Shown: positions 1 to 8,373 of the stretch, one piece after another
How the letters are laid out: every line of letters starts with the position of its first letter
Position numbering within the stretch: position 1 is the first letter of the stretch
Origin: Bdellovibrionales bacterium
GTDB taxonomy: Bacteria; Bdellovibrionota; FAC87; UBA2466
Assembly (NCBI GenBank): GCA_005776395.1
Contig: SXPJ01000026.1
Location: 1-64,000, forward strand
DNA length: 64,000 nucleotides
Direction: 5' to 3'
Notes under the pieces: generated by a model
Database searches by the model: none
Told to the model about the DNA's origin: nothing
What the model saw: only the letters and a program-made list of their open reading frames with translations
Made by a program: the position numbers and the translations under genes

Positions 1-231
1 ACCAAAATTTGCTAAATCAGGTGAAATCCAGAACGGATTTACGAGTGGTGTTCGGGTCATTTCCTTTCGCAGATACTCCGGCTCTGAGTGCAAATAGAGC
101 ATCGTAGTACGAACGTTGGAGTGACCTGCAATTGCCCTCACCCTCAAGCCCAGTGAGAAGCTCATTGTTGATTTGAGAAACCTCACCGTGGGATATCTTT
201 CTTCCAAAGATTTGTGGAGATATAAGTTCAA
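1..231 (-). pseudogene. Tyrosine recombinase C-terminal remnant (runs off left edge)
   Basis: An open minus-strand frame runs from about 231 off the left edge and encodes RAIAGHSNVRTTMLYLHSEP. This matches the end of phage-type integrases: GHSNVRTT is the box with the conserved Gly-His, and the Tyr in MLYLH sits where the nucleophile should be. The residues before it do not resemble the usual LRHxFAT box, and no good start is present, so I read this as a degraded fragment. Part of it may continue outside the window. It lies beside other relics of mobile DNA. The family assignment rests on this short motif alone. Confidence 0.5.
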
Positions 232-334
232 TTTACATCAACTCTTATGATTCCCATATTGATTTTCATGTCCTATCTTTCCGGTGCTCATGTCAATGAC
301 GCACCTGCTTGGACACGGAAAATCTTACGCTACC

Positions 335-694
335 TTATGCAGCAAGCACCAACTCCGAAAAATTAGCTTTTGGTGTGCTAGCTTTTCTTGGACCTGCTTC
401 TTTCAACTCAATCAATCCATATTCAGCTAAAAGCTTCACGTCTTGGTAAACATTTTTGAAGTCTCTTTCCACGACTTTGGCTAATTCCTGGATAGATTTC
501 GGCTTATTTATTCTAATCGCATGCAAAAGCCCGAGCCTTGCACCTGTGATGACTCGCCCCAAAGTTTCAAAATCAGGGAAACTAATAATGAACATACCTT
601 TGTATTTATGAGTGCGTGATTTCATCACAGAAATAGCCCTATCTAAAGCTACTTTTGGTGGTTCCACCATCAATAATACTTTTTTACCCTTCAT
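335..694 (-). CDS. HVO_A0114-type winged-helix protein, probable TumE-partner antitoxin
   Basis: A 119-residue protein with a predicted helix-turn-helix core at about residues 45-100 (GARLGLLHAI, then IQELAKVVERDFKNVYQDVKLL, then a GLIEL wing). This resembles the HVO_A0114 family of DNA-binding proteins, which commonly sit next to TumE-type toxins. Its ATG lies inside the last codons of the upstream toxin pseudogene, in a different frame, so the two were translationally coupled. A GGAGGG-like site just upstream supports the start. The gene looks intact although its toxin partner is broken. The antitoxin role comes from the gene pairing; DNA binding comes from the fold. Confidence 0.6.
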   Translation of the reverse strand: MKGKKVLLMVEPPKVALDRAISVMKSRTHKYKGMFIISFPDFETLGRVITGARLGLLHAIRINKPKSIQELAKVVERDFKNVYQDVKLLAEYGLIELKEAGPRKASTPKANFSELVLAA

Positions 695-989
695 AAATAA
701 AACCCTCCTTTTCTATCATTGCAATAATGTCCTGTCGTAACGACTCTAATCCTCTAAACACGTAACCCACCTCTATCTCTCGAACATGAAGGTGAGGACC
801 TTTTGGTTTATGATTATCCAAACCAAATAAGGTGTTACCAGCTTCCGATAACCATGCTCAATATTTAAGCCCATCTGTATAATCTTTTGAGACAGGAATT
901 TTCCAAATGATGATTTCAAATATCGCAAGTCGTTTTCCATCTCTATGCTTTAAAACTTACTTTTGATGAAAAATCCCTATCGCCTTCAT
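684..989 (-). pseudogene. TumE-family (DUF6516) toxin, inactivated by two in-frame stops
   Basis: Reading the minus strand from the ATG at 989 gives exactly 102 codons ending at 684, with a TAA at codon 11 (957-959) and a TGA at codon 44 (858-860). Otherwise the frame is continuous and protein-like: KHRDGKRLAIFEIIIWKIP, then DGLKY, then LFGLDNHKPKGPHLHVRE. The DNHxxKGxHxH motif is characteristic of TumE/DUF6516 toxins. The stop codon overlaps the start of the HTH gene downstream. The TGA could come from a single CGA-to-TGA change, since an Arg after KY would fit the family. The toxin is therefore probably dead. Two sequencing errors are an alternative but less likely explanation. Confidence 0.7.
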
Positions 990-1205
990 ATGGTATATAT
1001 ACCATTAGATGGATTTTCTTCCAAGTCCCTTGTTCGGAGATGGTGAATCACGATCTCTCTCACCATTTCAGGATGCCACTTGCTTCTTCGCTTTTTAGTA
1101 GGGATCCTCATTGCGGTAAGGGCGCGCACGATTGCCGCATTTGAGAAACGATTCTCTGCATTTTAAAAATAGAGCGGATTACTTTTTGCTCTCGTTCGGG
1201 CATGG
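986..1205 (-). pseudogene. Serine recombinase (Recombinase domain) relic
   Basis: Two overlapping minus-strand frames together resemble the recombinase domain of large serine recombinases. The first reads EREQKVIRSIFKM. After an apparent frameshift near 1155 the second reads RFSNAAIVRALTAMRIPT and then KWHPEMVREIVIHHL. The family pattern is an EQxVIxxIF helix, then IAxxLNxxxIPT, then KWHPxTVxxIL, which matches both halves in order. The catalytic serine domain is absent. No intact ORF remains. This is a second recombinase relic within 1.2 kb of the left edge. Confidence 0.4.
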
Positions 1206-1374
1206 AGGACGGCCTTGTTTAAAGTAGGTGGAAGTGTTCTAATCCTTGAAACGACTACGGTTTTTGCGTGAAGCACGTTTCCAGTACCTGGGTCTGATTG
1301 GTCCGACAGGGTTCTTTATCGACGCAATAGTACTACTGGCAAATTTCTTCTATGAACAATTTAACAGAGAGTTT

Positions 1375-1923
1375 TCACATTTCGCTGCCCTCTTGCCCCT
1401 CACTCTCAAAATCTTCATGTTTACGCCGGGCGTAGCGATAAGCTTCGCTTTCGTATTCCTTCCAGTAACCATTCTCTGACTTGATCTGGGAAAGGACCCA
1501 TAGCGATTCCTTCTCACCCAAAGATTGGAGATATGCGCCGAAAAAACATACTTGCGATGAATTATTAAGCAAGCCCCGCCACTCTTTGAGAGTAAATTCA
1601 CAGTCCCAATTAAAAGTCGGATCAAGATCATATTCGTAATGTTCAGTATTAGACGTTGCAACGATTGTCGGAGTCCTCCGCCTACTCCCATAGTCAATTT
1701 CAATACATGTTAACTCAACGGCAGCAATGGGATAACAATGCCATTCATTGTAAGATTCCCATTCCTCCTTCGAGGCCAGGGAACTGCTAAGTGCAGGTTC
1801 TTCCTGTTGAGATTCGATTTCGTAGTCTGCTTCAGTTAAAAGTAATGAAGAATGAACATCTCCCAGAATCAAAATGGGTACTAAACATAAAATTCCAATG
1901 ATTATTCGACGGATTCTTTGCAT
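1375..1923 (-). CDS. Secreted protein of unknown function
   Basis: A 182-residue protein that I do not recognise. It starts with a basic N-terminus and a hydrophobic stretch (RRIIIGILCLVPILILGDVHS), which looks like a signal peptide. The mature part is acidic, rich in Glu/Ser/Tyr, and contains four Cys residues at roughly 83-132, which could form two disulfides in the periplasm. Its ATG overlaps the end of the upstream transglycosylase gene by 22 bases, so the two are probably co-transcribed and translationally coupled. A role linked to the transglycosylase is plausible from this arrangement only. Confidence 0.6.
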   Translation of the reverse strand: MQRIRRIIIGILCLVPILILGDVHSSLLLTEADYEIESQQEEPALSSSLASKEEWESYNEWHCYPIAAVELTCIEIDYGSRRRTPTIVATSNTEHYEYDLDPTFNWDCEFTLKEWRGLLNNSSQVCFFGAYLQSLGEKESLWVLSQIKSENGYWKEYESEAYRYARRKHEDFESEGQEGSEM

Positions 1924-2669
1924 TTTTCTTTCAACCTTTCATAAAACGTTCGTAGGTCTTTCATCGAGCGCGGTATCTTTCCTTTTTTCATGTCGCTTAG
2001 ATATGACTTGTAATCCGCAATGGCCTCTTCCCAGGTAGCTTGACGTTTAAGTTTCGTGGATGCAGTTTCCCTCTTTCTAAATAGCCATCTTATTCCGGCC
2101 GCGAGATTTGCACTAGGTTCGAACATGTCCTGTTGATCCACATTTACAAGGTGGTCTCCAAGCTCCCCTTCTTCATCTTGAAGGATCTCCTGCGTCCAAT
2201 CCGTAACTTGCAATAATCCTCGAGCCCAACCGGCTCTTTTCCCAGCCCGTTTCTTTATATTCGACCGAAATCCCGACTCGGTCGCAACCAATGCCTTCAC
2301 TAGATCAGGATCTAACGGATCGGTGGGCTGAAAAATCTCATTCCAATATTTAGCCCAGCCACGAATTAACAAGTCATATTCATTACCATCGGAAAAACCT
2401 AAATCATAAGAGCAAGGCGGTCCTTTTAGATTTCCGAACTCATTCTCCGTAATTTTCTTAATTTCCGGAACATAGATTTGATCTCTTCCCGAGGAATTAT
2501 TTCTGCAAAATCCTTTTACTCCCTTGGTGCCTACGCGCAGGTGGGGCCGCACCCAATGCTGGCCTATTGGACACTCTCTCCACGGATGCAGTGGACCGAA
2601 TAGAGGATGAAGTTTTTTACGACGCTTCTTCTTGCCAGTAGTCTTCTGTTGAATGTTACGCTTTTCCAT
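1902..2669 (-). CDS. Lytic transglycosylase SLT-like domain protein with Cys/His N-terminal motif
   Basis: A 255-residue protein. From about residue 115 the sequence follows the lytic transglycosylase (SLT/lysozyme-like) pattern: DPDLVKALVATESGFRSN carries the catalytic-type Glu, WARGLLQVT replaces the usual GLMQI, and NLAAGIRWL is the NI/NLxxGxxYL motif. The first 35 residues are very basic, with no obvious signal peptide. They are followed by CPIGQHWVRPHLRVG and a later Cys (about residues 34-57), possibly a small metal-binding module. The enzyme would cleave peptidoglycan. Without a signal peptide it may be exported another way or act as part of a larger structure. It is coupled to the downstream secreted protein. 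Confidence 0.7.
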   Translation of the reverse strand: MEKRNIQQKTTGKKKRRKKLHPLFGPLHPWRECPIGQHWVRPHLRVGTKGVKGFCRNNSSGRDQIYVPEIKKITENEFGNLKGPPCSYDLGFSDGNEYDLLIRGWAKYWNEIFQPTDPLDPDLVKALVATESGFRSNIKKRAGKRAGWARGLLQVTDWTQEILQDEEGELGDHLVNVDQQDMFEPSANLAAGIRWLFRKRETASTKLKRQATWEEAIADYKSYLSDMKKGKIPRSMKDLRTFYERLKEKCKESVE

Positions 2670-2795
2670 AAGATTCCGACACGTGACATTACCACCGAGA
2701 CCAACTCTAAGTCATACTCTTCCCAGAGAATGTCGAGTCTCACATAACCAGCCCCCTACGGTTTCACCTAAATAGCCCCCTGATAGACTGTTTTT

Positions 2796-2957
2796 CTAGT
2801 GCTTAATTTGCCCTACGTTAATCTCCCTGATTTGGATCTTTCCTTTGAGGCGAAAACTGGGCCCTTTAAAAATCAAAGTTTCTGCAAGGGGTTGAAAGCC
2901 GGCAATACCTATAAACTCAGAATGGGTACCAAAGACAAAATTACCAAATCCGTACAA
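2796..2957 (-). other. 54-codon protein-like fragment in the 2670-2987 gap
   Basis: The gap between the transglycosylase gene and eutA contains one minus-strand open frame without an ATG (TTG at 2957 at best). It reads FVFGTHSEFIGIAGFQPLAE, then LIFKGPSFRLKGKIQIREIN, then a stop. The composition is that of a folded protein rather than random sequence, but I cannot name it and it has no clear ribosome site. It is probably the remnant of a lost gene. I see nothing else in this gap. Confidence 0.2.
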
Positions 2958-2987
2958 AAACTACCTCAGTAATCAAATTCTTTCAGA

Positions 2988-4346
2988 CTAGAAGCGGGTA
3001 AATTCCAAAATGCGTACTAGAATTCGTTTCGTTTCGGAATCTCTTGATAAGTCCAGTAATTGTAGGCCTATATTTTTAGTGGGGTGGGTTATTTCGTCGA
3101 GTACGCAAAATTCTATTTTCACTTGAGCCGGGAGTTGCTTTTGAAAAAGATAGCCAAAGCTTTGGGCAATGTTTTTTTGAAGAACAAATGCAATATTGAA
3201 GGGGCTTTTAAACTGGAGTTGGGACAAAATGGCAGTGAGCCGTTTCACTCGGGATTCGATGTTTTTCAGAGAAGGTTCATTTATGGAACGAACATAGATA
3301 GCGAGCGATGATATACCTTGGTCCATTTTAGAGATCTGGAATTCATTCTCTTCAATAAGACGCATATTTCTCGCCGGAAATCGAAAGCCCGCGGAGCAAT
3401 AAATAGAAGAGCCTGCCAACTGAAAACTATGTGCCGATATACCTAAGACGGTCGCTCGACCTGTGCTGGGGGCAATAAGGAGTTGCTGATTTTCACTGTG
3501 CAATTTAGTTTTTAAGGAATTTAAGAGTAGGGGACCCAAATCTCCAAAACAAAAAGGCGTGGCTGACTCAATGGACGGGCAGTCTGCAACTCCACCTGAA
3601 AGAAAAAAAATTACTTTTGGGTTTGTGGCTGTAGGTCGGCTCCAAGGAACTACGACAAATGGAAAGTGGGAGACGTTGACTGTTTCGCAATATTTCATCA
3701 GCAAGTCGGCTATGTGGGCGGTGATAGTTTTCGCTATTTCTAAATTAAACACTTGAATGGGGTGCAGATTTGGGAATAGTTCTTTTTCCAATATCTCAGC
3801 AGAATGGCCGCGATGGAGTACCTGAAGTGTTGATGGATCCAAAATCCATTTGCGGCAACCGAGATCTAGGCAAGCGGTGTCGATAATTTCCCCGTTTTCG
3901 ATTCGAGCAAGATTCGTTGTGCCACCACCAATATCTAAATGTATGATTGGGACTCCGGGATGTAGTTTGGAGTATTCAATCGCTCCTGCGCCATAAGCCG
4001 CCAGGCGACTTTCTACCTCTGGGCTGAGTTGTGCCGATAGCAGATTGGGCCAGAGCGAATTTAGGATTTTAGTACATTCACTTAGATTGGTGGAACGTTG
4101 GGCCTCCCCTGTATAAAGAATCGTTCCGGTATCAGGCGGAGGAAATTGCTCCAATTCGACATAGGCTTTAATCGTCTGAAGGACTGCCGGAATATTTAGA
4201 GATAGAGTTGAATTAAAAGGAGTATATTCACAGAGTGGCTTTTTAGAGAGTAGAGAGACTATTCTTTCTCTGCCGGAACTAAACGTTACTTCGCTGACGA
4301 TCATCCTAATAGTAGTAGTTCCGATATCAATTCCATAACAAATCAT
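2988..4346 (-). CDS. eutA: Ethanolamine ammonia-lyase reactivating factor EutA
   Basis: A 452-residue ASKHA-fold ATPase. The N-terminus carries the phosphate-1 motif (YGIDIGTTTIRMI), followed by LYTGEAQRSTN, a EutA hallmark, AAYGAGA, and a second nucleotide motif HLDIGGGTTNLARI at about residue 139. Length is close to E. coli EutA (467). EutA exchanges damaged or inactive cobalamin on ethanolamine ammonia-lyase for fresh adenosylcobalamin at the cost of ATP. It is the last gene of eutB-eutC-eutA; its ATG overlaps the eutC stop in an ATGA arrangement, which implies translational coupling. Confidence 0.88.
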   Translation of the reverse strand: MICYGIDIGTTTIRMIVSEVTFSSGRERIVSLLSKKPLCEYTPFNSTLSLNIPAVLQTIKAYVELEQFPPPDTGTILYTGEAQRSTNLSECTKILNSLWPNLLSAQLSPEVESRLAAYGAGAIEYSKLHPGVPIIHLDIGGGTTNLARIENGEIIDTACLDLGCRKWILDPSTLQVLHRGHSAEILEKELFPNLHPIQVFNLEIAKTITAHIADLLMKYCETVNVSHFPFVVVPWSRPTATNPKVIFFLSGGVADCPSIESATPFCFGDLGPLLLNSLKTKLHSENQQLLIAPSTGRATVLGISAHSFQLAGSSIYCSAGFRFPARNMRLIEENEFQISKMDQGISSLAIYVRSINEPSLKNIESRVKRLTAILSQLQFKSPFNIAFVLQKNIAQSFGYLFQKQLPAQVKIEFCVLDEITHPTKNIGLQLLDLSRDSETKRILVRILEFTRF

Positions 4347-5062
4347 GTGAATTCAAAACGGACGCTCATTCCGCTTTTTTTGATTTGAATGATGTGATGA
4401 AGGGCTTCGGCTAGCATTAACGCAGCTTCAGTCGGGGGGATACCATTGAGATGAATGTTTGAAAGTACATTTCTATCTGATTCGACGCGTTCTAAACACG
4501 GGGAATATTCAAAATAAGCACTGAGGGAATCCGCAGTTCCCAAACCTGGTCTTTCTCCTAGTAAAATAATTGCGGCTTTAGGTTTTAAGATCTCTCCTAT
4601 TTGATCGATAATTGCTACTCTCGCTCTATCGATATAAAGGGGTGGAAATATTGTGAGCCCGAAATCACTTACGTGAGTTCGCATGAGTTCCAGCATCTGG
4701 GGAACATTATTTTCAAAAGCTAAACTGGAAAGGCCGTCTGAGCATATGATTACAATATCAGGTGATGAGTGGGGTAATTGTGACTTAAGTGTTTTTAGAC
4801 TCTCAGCAGAAAGGTTTCGCCCCATCTGAATATTCATTAAATATTCTGTCCGCGTAGTAGCTTGTGAGGAAAGTCTTAAGAACCCCAATTTTTTCACCCA
4901 ATCATCAGAGACATTTTTTCGTACAGCGTCGCGGGAGGTCGCTAGATCTTGTTTGAATTTGAGATGGGCAGAAGTTGGGTAGCGAAGACCGGCGCGTCCG
5001 ATTCCAATGCGGGCTCCGGTCGTTTTCTTTAAAGTTTCTAAAAAAATATTAGGCGAAGACAC
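4343..5062 (-). CDS. eutC: Ethanolamine ammonia-lyase small subunit EutC
   Basis: Small subunit of adenosylcobalamin-dependent ethanolamine ammonia-lyase, which cleaves ethanolamine to acetaldehyde and ammonia. Typical EutC segments are ARIGIGRAGLRYPT, FKQDLATSRDAV, DIVIICSDGLSS, YIDRARVAIIDQIGE and LLGERPGLGTADSLSAYF. The frame is open up to an ATG at 5131, but that start would overlap eutB by 83 bases. The GTG at 5062 has a GGAG six bases upstream and overlaps eutB by only 14 bases, so I choose it (239 residues). The conserved ARIGIGRAG then begins about 16 residues in. It sits between eutB and eutA in a coupled operon. Confidence 0.88.
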   Translation of the reverse strand: MSSPNIFLETLKKTTGARIGIGRAGLRYPTSAHLKFKQDLATSRDAVRKNVSDDWVKKLGFLRLSSQATTRTEYLMNIQMGRNLSAESLKTLKSQLPHSSPDIVIICSDGLSSLAFENNVPQMLELMRTHVSDFGLTIFPPLYIDRARVAIIDQIGEILKPKAAIILLGERPGLGTADSLSAYFEYSPCLERVESDRNVLSNIHLNGIPPTEAALMLAEALHHIIQIKKSGMSVRFEFT

Positions 5063-6398
5063 TGGGATCTCCAAAACGTTCCGAGGGGGCACCTTCTTGA
5101 TAGAGTCCCATTGTGTGTAGCCATTTTTCAAATTCGGGTGTGGGTTTTAGCTGATACATTTTGCGAAGTGATGCGACATCGTGAAAGCTCGTGTCTTGAT
5201 AGCTCAACATGATGTCGTCATTTTGAGCGAGGCCCATAAAGTAGTTTGAACCCGCAAGAGTCAAAAGCATCGTCGCGACTTCGTGGTCGTTTTGATCAAT
5301 TTCAGCATGTGTTGTATAGCAGGGAGCCATGCCCATGGGTAAACCCATTAACTTAGCCATACAGAGATCTTCCAGATTTGCCCGAATCATTTGTTTCCCG
5401 TCGTACAAAGTTTCTGGGCCAATGAAACCCGAGACATTGTTTACCATATAAGGATTAAAGAGTCGCGCCAGTCCATAAGTGCGCGCTTCTAGTGTCACTT
5501 GATCGACTCCTTGGTGACTCTCTAAGGAAAGTTCGGAGCCTTGGCCGGTTTCAAAGTAAAGAACATTGGGCCAGGTAGGATGAGTTGCATTGCCGAGAGC
5601 TAGAGCCTCTTTGAGCATTGAGATATTGATTCCAAAATGTTTATTCGTTGCTTCGTTTCCGGCTAGGCTTTGAAATAAGATATCTATCGGAGCGCCTTTT
5701 TTAAGTGCTTCCATTTGAGTGGTTAAATGGGAAAGGACACAATTTACCGTTGGAATTTGGTGGCGTTCAATAAGTTCTCTGAGAGCTTCTGCAATTCGAG
5801 TAACATTTTCGACGCTATCTAAGGCAGGATTCACACCGATAATACAATCACCCGAACCATAGGATAGACCTTCTAGAGCGAGTGCTAATATCCCTGCGAT
5901 TGAATCTGTAGGATGGTTGGGCTGCAATCTTGAAGAGAGAGTGCCCGGAAGGCCGATGGTTGTTTTTGCTTGAGTCGTGTAGCGTAGTTTCTGAGAAATA
6001 AAAACTAAGTCCATATTGGCACAAATCTTTACGACCGCTGCTACCATTTCTGGAGTAAAACCTTGCTGAACTTCTTGGATTTTGGGTGCAGTCTCTCGAA
6101 GTAAAAATTCTCGAAAGTCAGATACAGTCCAATTTTTGACGAGTCGTAGAGAGTTTTGATCAATATTATCGATTGCGGCACGAGTAACTTCGCAGGACTC
6201 ATAGGAAACAGCAGGGTTCTCAAAAAATGTATCTAAAGTAAGTTCGGATAACAGGCTTTGGGCTGCGACCCGTTCTAATTCGGTATCTGCAGCTAGACCG
6301 ATGCTTTGATCTCCTGAGCGTAATTCATTCGCCTTGCCCATCAGGAGGTTAAGGTTTTTGAACTGATAGGTAGTATTTCTTAGTTTAATTGAATACAA
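5049..6398 (-). CDS. eutB: Ethanolamine ammonia-lyase large subunit EutB
   Basis: A 449-residue TIM-barrel catalytic subunit, nearly the length of E. coli EutB (453). Recognisable stretches are LMGKANELRSGDQSIGLAA, LRYTTQAKTTIGLPGTLSSR, QPNHPTDS, GLSYGSGDCIIGVNP, FETGQGSELSLESH and MLTLAGSNYFMGLA. It binds ethanolamine and, with EutC, adenosylcobalamin. Translation begins at a TTG with AAGGAA seven to eight bases before it; no better start lies nearby. It is first in the eutB-eutC-eutA operon. No microcompartment shell gene, EutR or aldehyde dehydrogenase is adjacent, so the acetaldehyde must be handled elsewhere; the aldehyde dehydrogenase at 21040 is one candidate, by inference only. Confidence 0.93.
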   Translation of the reverse strand: MYSIKLRNTTYQFKNLNLLMGKANELRSGDQSIGLAADTELERVAAQSLLSELTLDTFFENPAVSYESCEVTRAAIDNIDQNSLRLVKNWTVSDFREFLLRETAPKIQEVQQGFTPEMVAAVVKICANMDLVFISQKLRYTTQAKTTIGLPGTLSSRLQPNHPTDSIAGILALALEGLSYGSGDCIIGVNPALDSVENVTRIAEALRELIERHQIPTVNCVLSHLTTQMEALKKGAPIDILFQSLAGNEATNKHFGINISMLKEALALGNATHPTWPNVLYFETGQGSELSLESHQGVDQVTLEARTYGLARLFNPYMVNNVSGFIGPETLYDGKQMIRANLEDLCMAKLMGLPMGMAPCYTTHAEIDQNDHEVATMLLTLAGSNYFMGLAQNDDIMLSYQDTSFHDVASLRKMYQLKPTPEFEKWLHTMGLYQEGAPSERFGDPSVFA

Positions 6399-6491
6399 AA
6401 TGATTTCCTTATGAGTAGAGGAATATCCGTTAGAATTTGAATTGTGAAGCAGAATTGTGCAAATTTTCCATGAAAGGAGTCATTGATAAAC

Positions 6492-6635
6492 ATGAATACT
6501 AAAAAGAAAACTGATGCTGTTCGGAGGTCCCATAACTTTCGGAAAGCTTCTTGAAGCCATTCGGTTGAGAGAAGAGATGACCCAGCCCAAATTTGCTAAA
6601 TTTCTAAAAATTTCTAAATCACGATCAAGCAGGCT
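6492..6635 (+). pseudogene. XRE-family antitoxin-like regulator, frameshifted and truncated
   Basis: An ATG at 6492 with GGAG about 12 bases upstream starts MNTKKKTDAV and soon runs into a stop. The downstream frame, beginning inside codon 12, continues GGPITFGKLLEAIRLREEMT and then QPKFAKFLKISKS. This is the first half of a Cro/C1-type helix-turn-helix as found in HigA-like antitoxins. One frameshift near 6520 restores a continuous protein. The match ends at about 6625, where the recognition helix should follow, and the sequence passes into an unrelated mosaic segment. The gene is thus both frameshifted and cut. Confidence 0.55.
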
Positions 6636-6946
6636 TAAGACTCAAAGTCGATGTAAAAGCTGCTTAATCGCGCCAACGCGTCCGCATCTAGCCTTGACCT
6701 TTTGGTAGTGTAAAGCAGTTTCTCGTAAAACGTTCGGACCCCTCGCGGGCCTTGACCGCCCACCATAGTGGCAGCCAAGTGGGCCAGGTATTTTGGTTGA
6801 CTCGGGCCTAACGAACGCAAAAGGCGCCATACCGAGTGTTCTTGGGCATGGGTTAAGGATCCATTTTGTTGTGTTCGGCCGCGGTTAAATAAAAAGCCCA
6901 TTCCTTGGTTGGGAACAAATGAGGGGGGGACAAACTCATCATTCAC
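6635..6946 (-). pseudogene. Mosaic ORF containing a fragment of the NTF2-like gene
   Basis: A 103-codon minus-strand frame without a recognisable domain. Its middle, TMVGGQGPRGVRTFYEK, is encoded by a 54-base segment identical to part of the NTF2-like gene at 8374-8904; the flanking residues are unrelated. A further 19 bases (6808-6826) match a site upstream of that gene. The ORF therefore appears to be assembled from pieces by recombination or deletion, and I doubt it is a functional gene. The 3' end abuts the broken XRE gene on the other strand. Confidence 0.4.
6718..6771. repeat. 54-bp direct repeat, copy 1
   Basis: These 54 bases, beginning GTTTCTCGTAAAACGTTCGG, are identical to 8724-8777, where they are internal to the NTF2-like gene. 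Perfect identity implies recent duplication or conversion. Confidence 0.85.
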
Positions 6947-7091
6947 CCAAACGTAGCTGCTCTTTTCTATGCGTCCACTTTTTTGAGGAAGATCATAGAT
7001 CGTTCATAACTCTTATACGTTTGCTTAAGTTTTTCGCCAATTTACTTTTCCTCCCCCCTTCCCTACCGCAACACCGGTCCTGCCTCCTGAA

Positions 7092-8285
7092 CTACAAAAG
7101 CTTAGCGTACCCAATCGAACGCATTCGATCATCGATTGTCATATCTTTAGTTCCCATATGAACAAACAAAACTTTGGCGTTATGGTAGTTCTTTAAAAAA
7201 CTAATGGCCGATTGGGTTGCACTGCGATTAGGGGTTTCCTCTATCGATGGAATAATTCCTAATGTTCCCTTACCATTGGTGAAGGCAATGGGGACAAAAG
7301 CTCCCCCTCTATTCCGAAACTGAAATTGTCTGCAGCGTAACTCAGGTCGATAGTGAAACTGACTTCTTAGTTCTGAGTAAAGAAAACGAGTCAGATCAGT
7401 TAAGAGATCGTATCGACCTCCATTTAAAAAAGTTGCCTCCCCTTGATCCTCTAACCAAATCACTGGCCTTTTCTCATTTCCTTCAGTCGGGATTACCCTT
7501 AAAAGATACATCGACTCAAAAGCATCAATCAGTTTGCGGAGAGTAGGAATTGAAATACGGCTTTTTCGAGAAAGCTCTGCCAATCGAACCGGTTCTCCTT
7601 GAGTTTTTGCTACCAAAGTAAAAAGGGTTTTTAGGGTTCGATAACTTAACGATGTTTGAACAAGTAAACGAAGGTCTCGTTCCAAAATCGTTCCAAGTTG
7701 TGTCTCAAAACGTTGAATCCGTATGGCTGAATTTCTAATGGCAAAAATGCCAGGGAGTCCACCACTTTCCAAACAACTATCAAACGCATTAGAGACAGCT
7801 TCAATACGTTGCTTTAACTCGACCCGAATACTTTTGGATTGAAGAAGCCGTGGCAGGGATGCGCTTAGGGAAATCCCGTGTCGCTCAGCAAAATCCATGG
7901 GTAGAAGTTCCCAAGCTATCATTCGACCTGTCAATGATTCGCGAATAGCCTTCCTGCTGGAAAATCGAACCGATCCCGTCAAAAGATACTGCCCTGGCTT
8001 TTTATCCCGCCTAACCTTATCTTTAAGTGCTGGAAATAGGTTTGGAGCCAACTGACACTCATCTATCACCAAAGGATAGGCTGAATTCGAAAATAGAAAA
8101 GCTTCAGGTGTTTCAATGGCTCTTTCAAGAACAGCAGAGTTGTCTAAAGTTAGGTATTTTTCTGCTAGAATTTCAGCAAGAGTAGTCTTCCCGACTTGCC
8201 TGTGACCAAAGATACCTACAATTGGAGAAAAGGATAAAGATTTTTTTATTATTTGAGTAATGTGCCTACGGCGTAAATGTACCAT
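7092..8285 (-). CDS. AAA_14/DUF4143 family ATPase
   Basis: A 397-residue P-loop protein. Walker A is GHRQVGKTT (about residues 26-34), Walker B is YPLVIDECQ, and the sensor-like segment is GQYLLTGSVRF. The second half has a winged-helix-like stretch (LAELSRKSRISIPTLRKLID) and a C-terminal region with nuclease-like character (ELRCRQFQFRNRGGAFVPI), as usual for AAA_14 plus DUF4143 proteins. The cellular role of this family is not settled. It lies alone in a recombined accessory segment. A second member is at 13751, diverged enough that the two are not a recent duplication. Confidence 0.8.
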   Translation of the reverse strand: MVHLRRRHITQIIKKSLSFSPIVGIFGHRQVGKTTLAEILAEKYLTLDNSAVLERAIETPEAFLFSNSAYPLVIDECQLAPNLFPALKDKVRRDKKPGQYLLTGSVRFSSRKAIRESLTGRMIAWELLPMDFAERHGISLSASLPRLLQSKSIRVELKQRIEAVSNAFDSCLESGGLPGIFAIRNSAIRIQRFETQLGTILERDLRLLVQTSLSYRTLKTLFTLVAKTQGEPVRLAELSRKSRISIPTLRKLIDAFESMYLLRVIPTEGNEKRPVIWLEDQGEATFLNGGRYDLLTDLTRFLYSELRSQFHYRPELRCRQFQFRNRGGAFVPIAFTNGKGTLGIIPSIEETPNRSATQSAISFLKNYHNAKVLFVHMGTKDMTIDDRMRSIGYAKLL

Positions 8286-8373
8286 AACTCTATCATGACA
8301 TATTTCTGTAAATTCGCAAAATAGGGTTTCTGTTTTTACAGCAATATGGAAGGAGAAGCCATAGTCTTATACG

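Noticed and set aside
1246-1479. 77-codon plus-strand ORF
   Set aside because: No family, no ribosome site, and overlaps the better supported minus-strand secreted protein gene.
6919-7161. 80-codon plus-strand ORF before the DUF4143 gene end
   Set aside because: Low-complexity Ser/Phe/Leu composition, no start signal, overlaps the ATPase 3' end.
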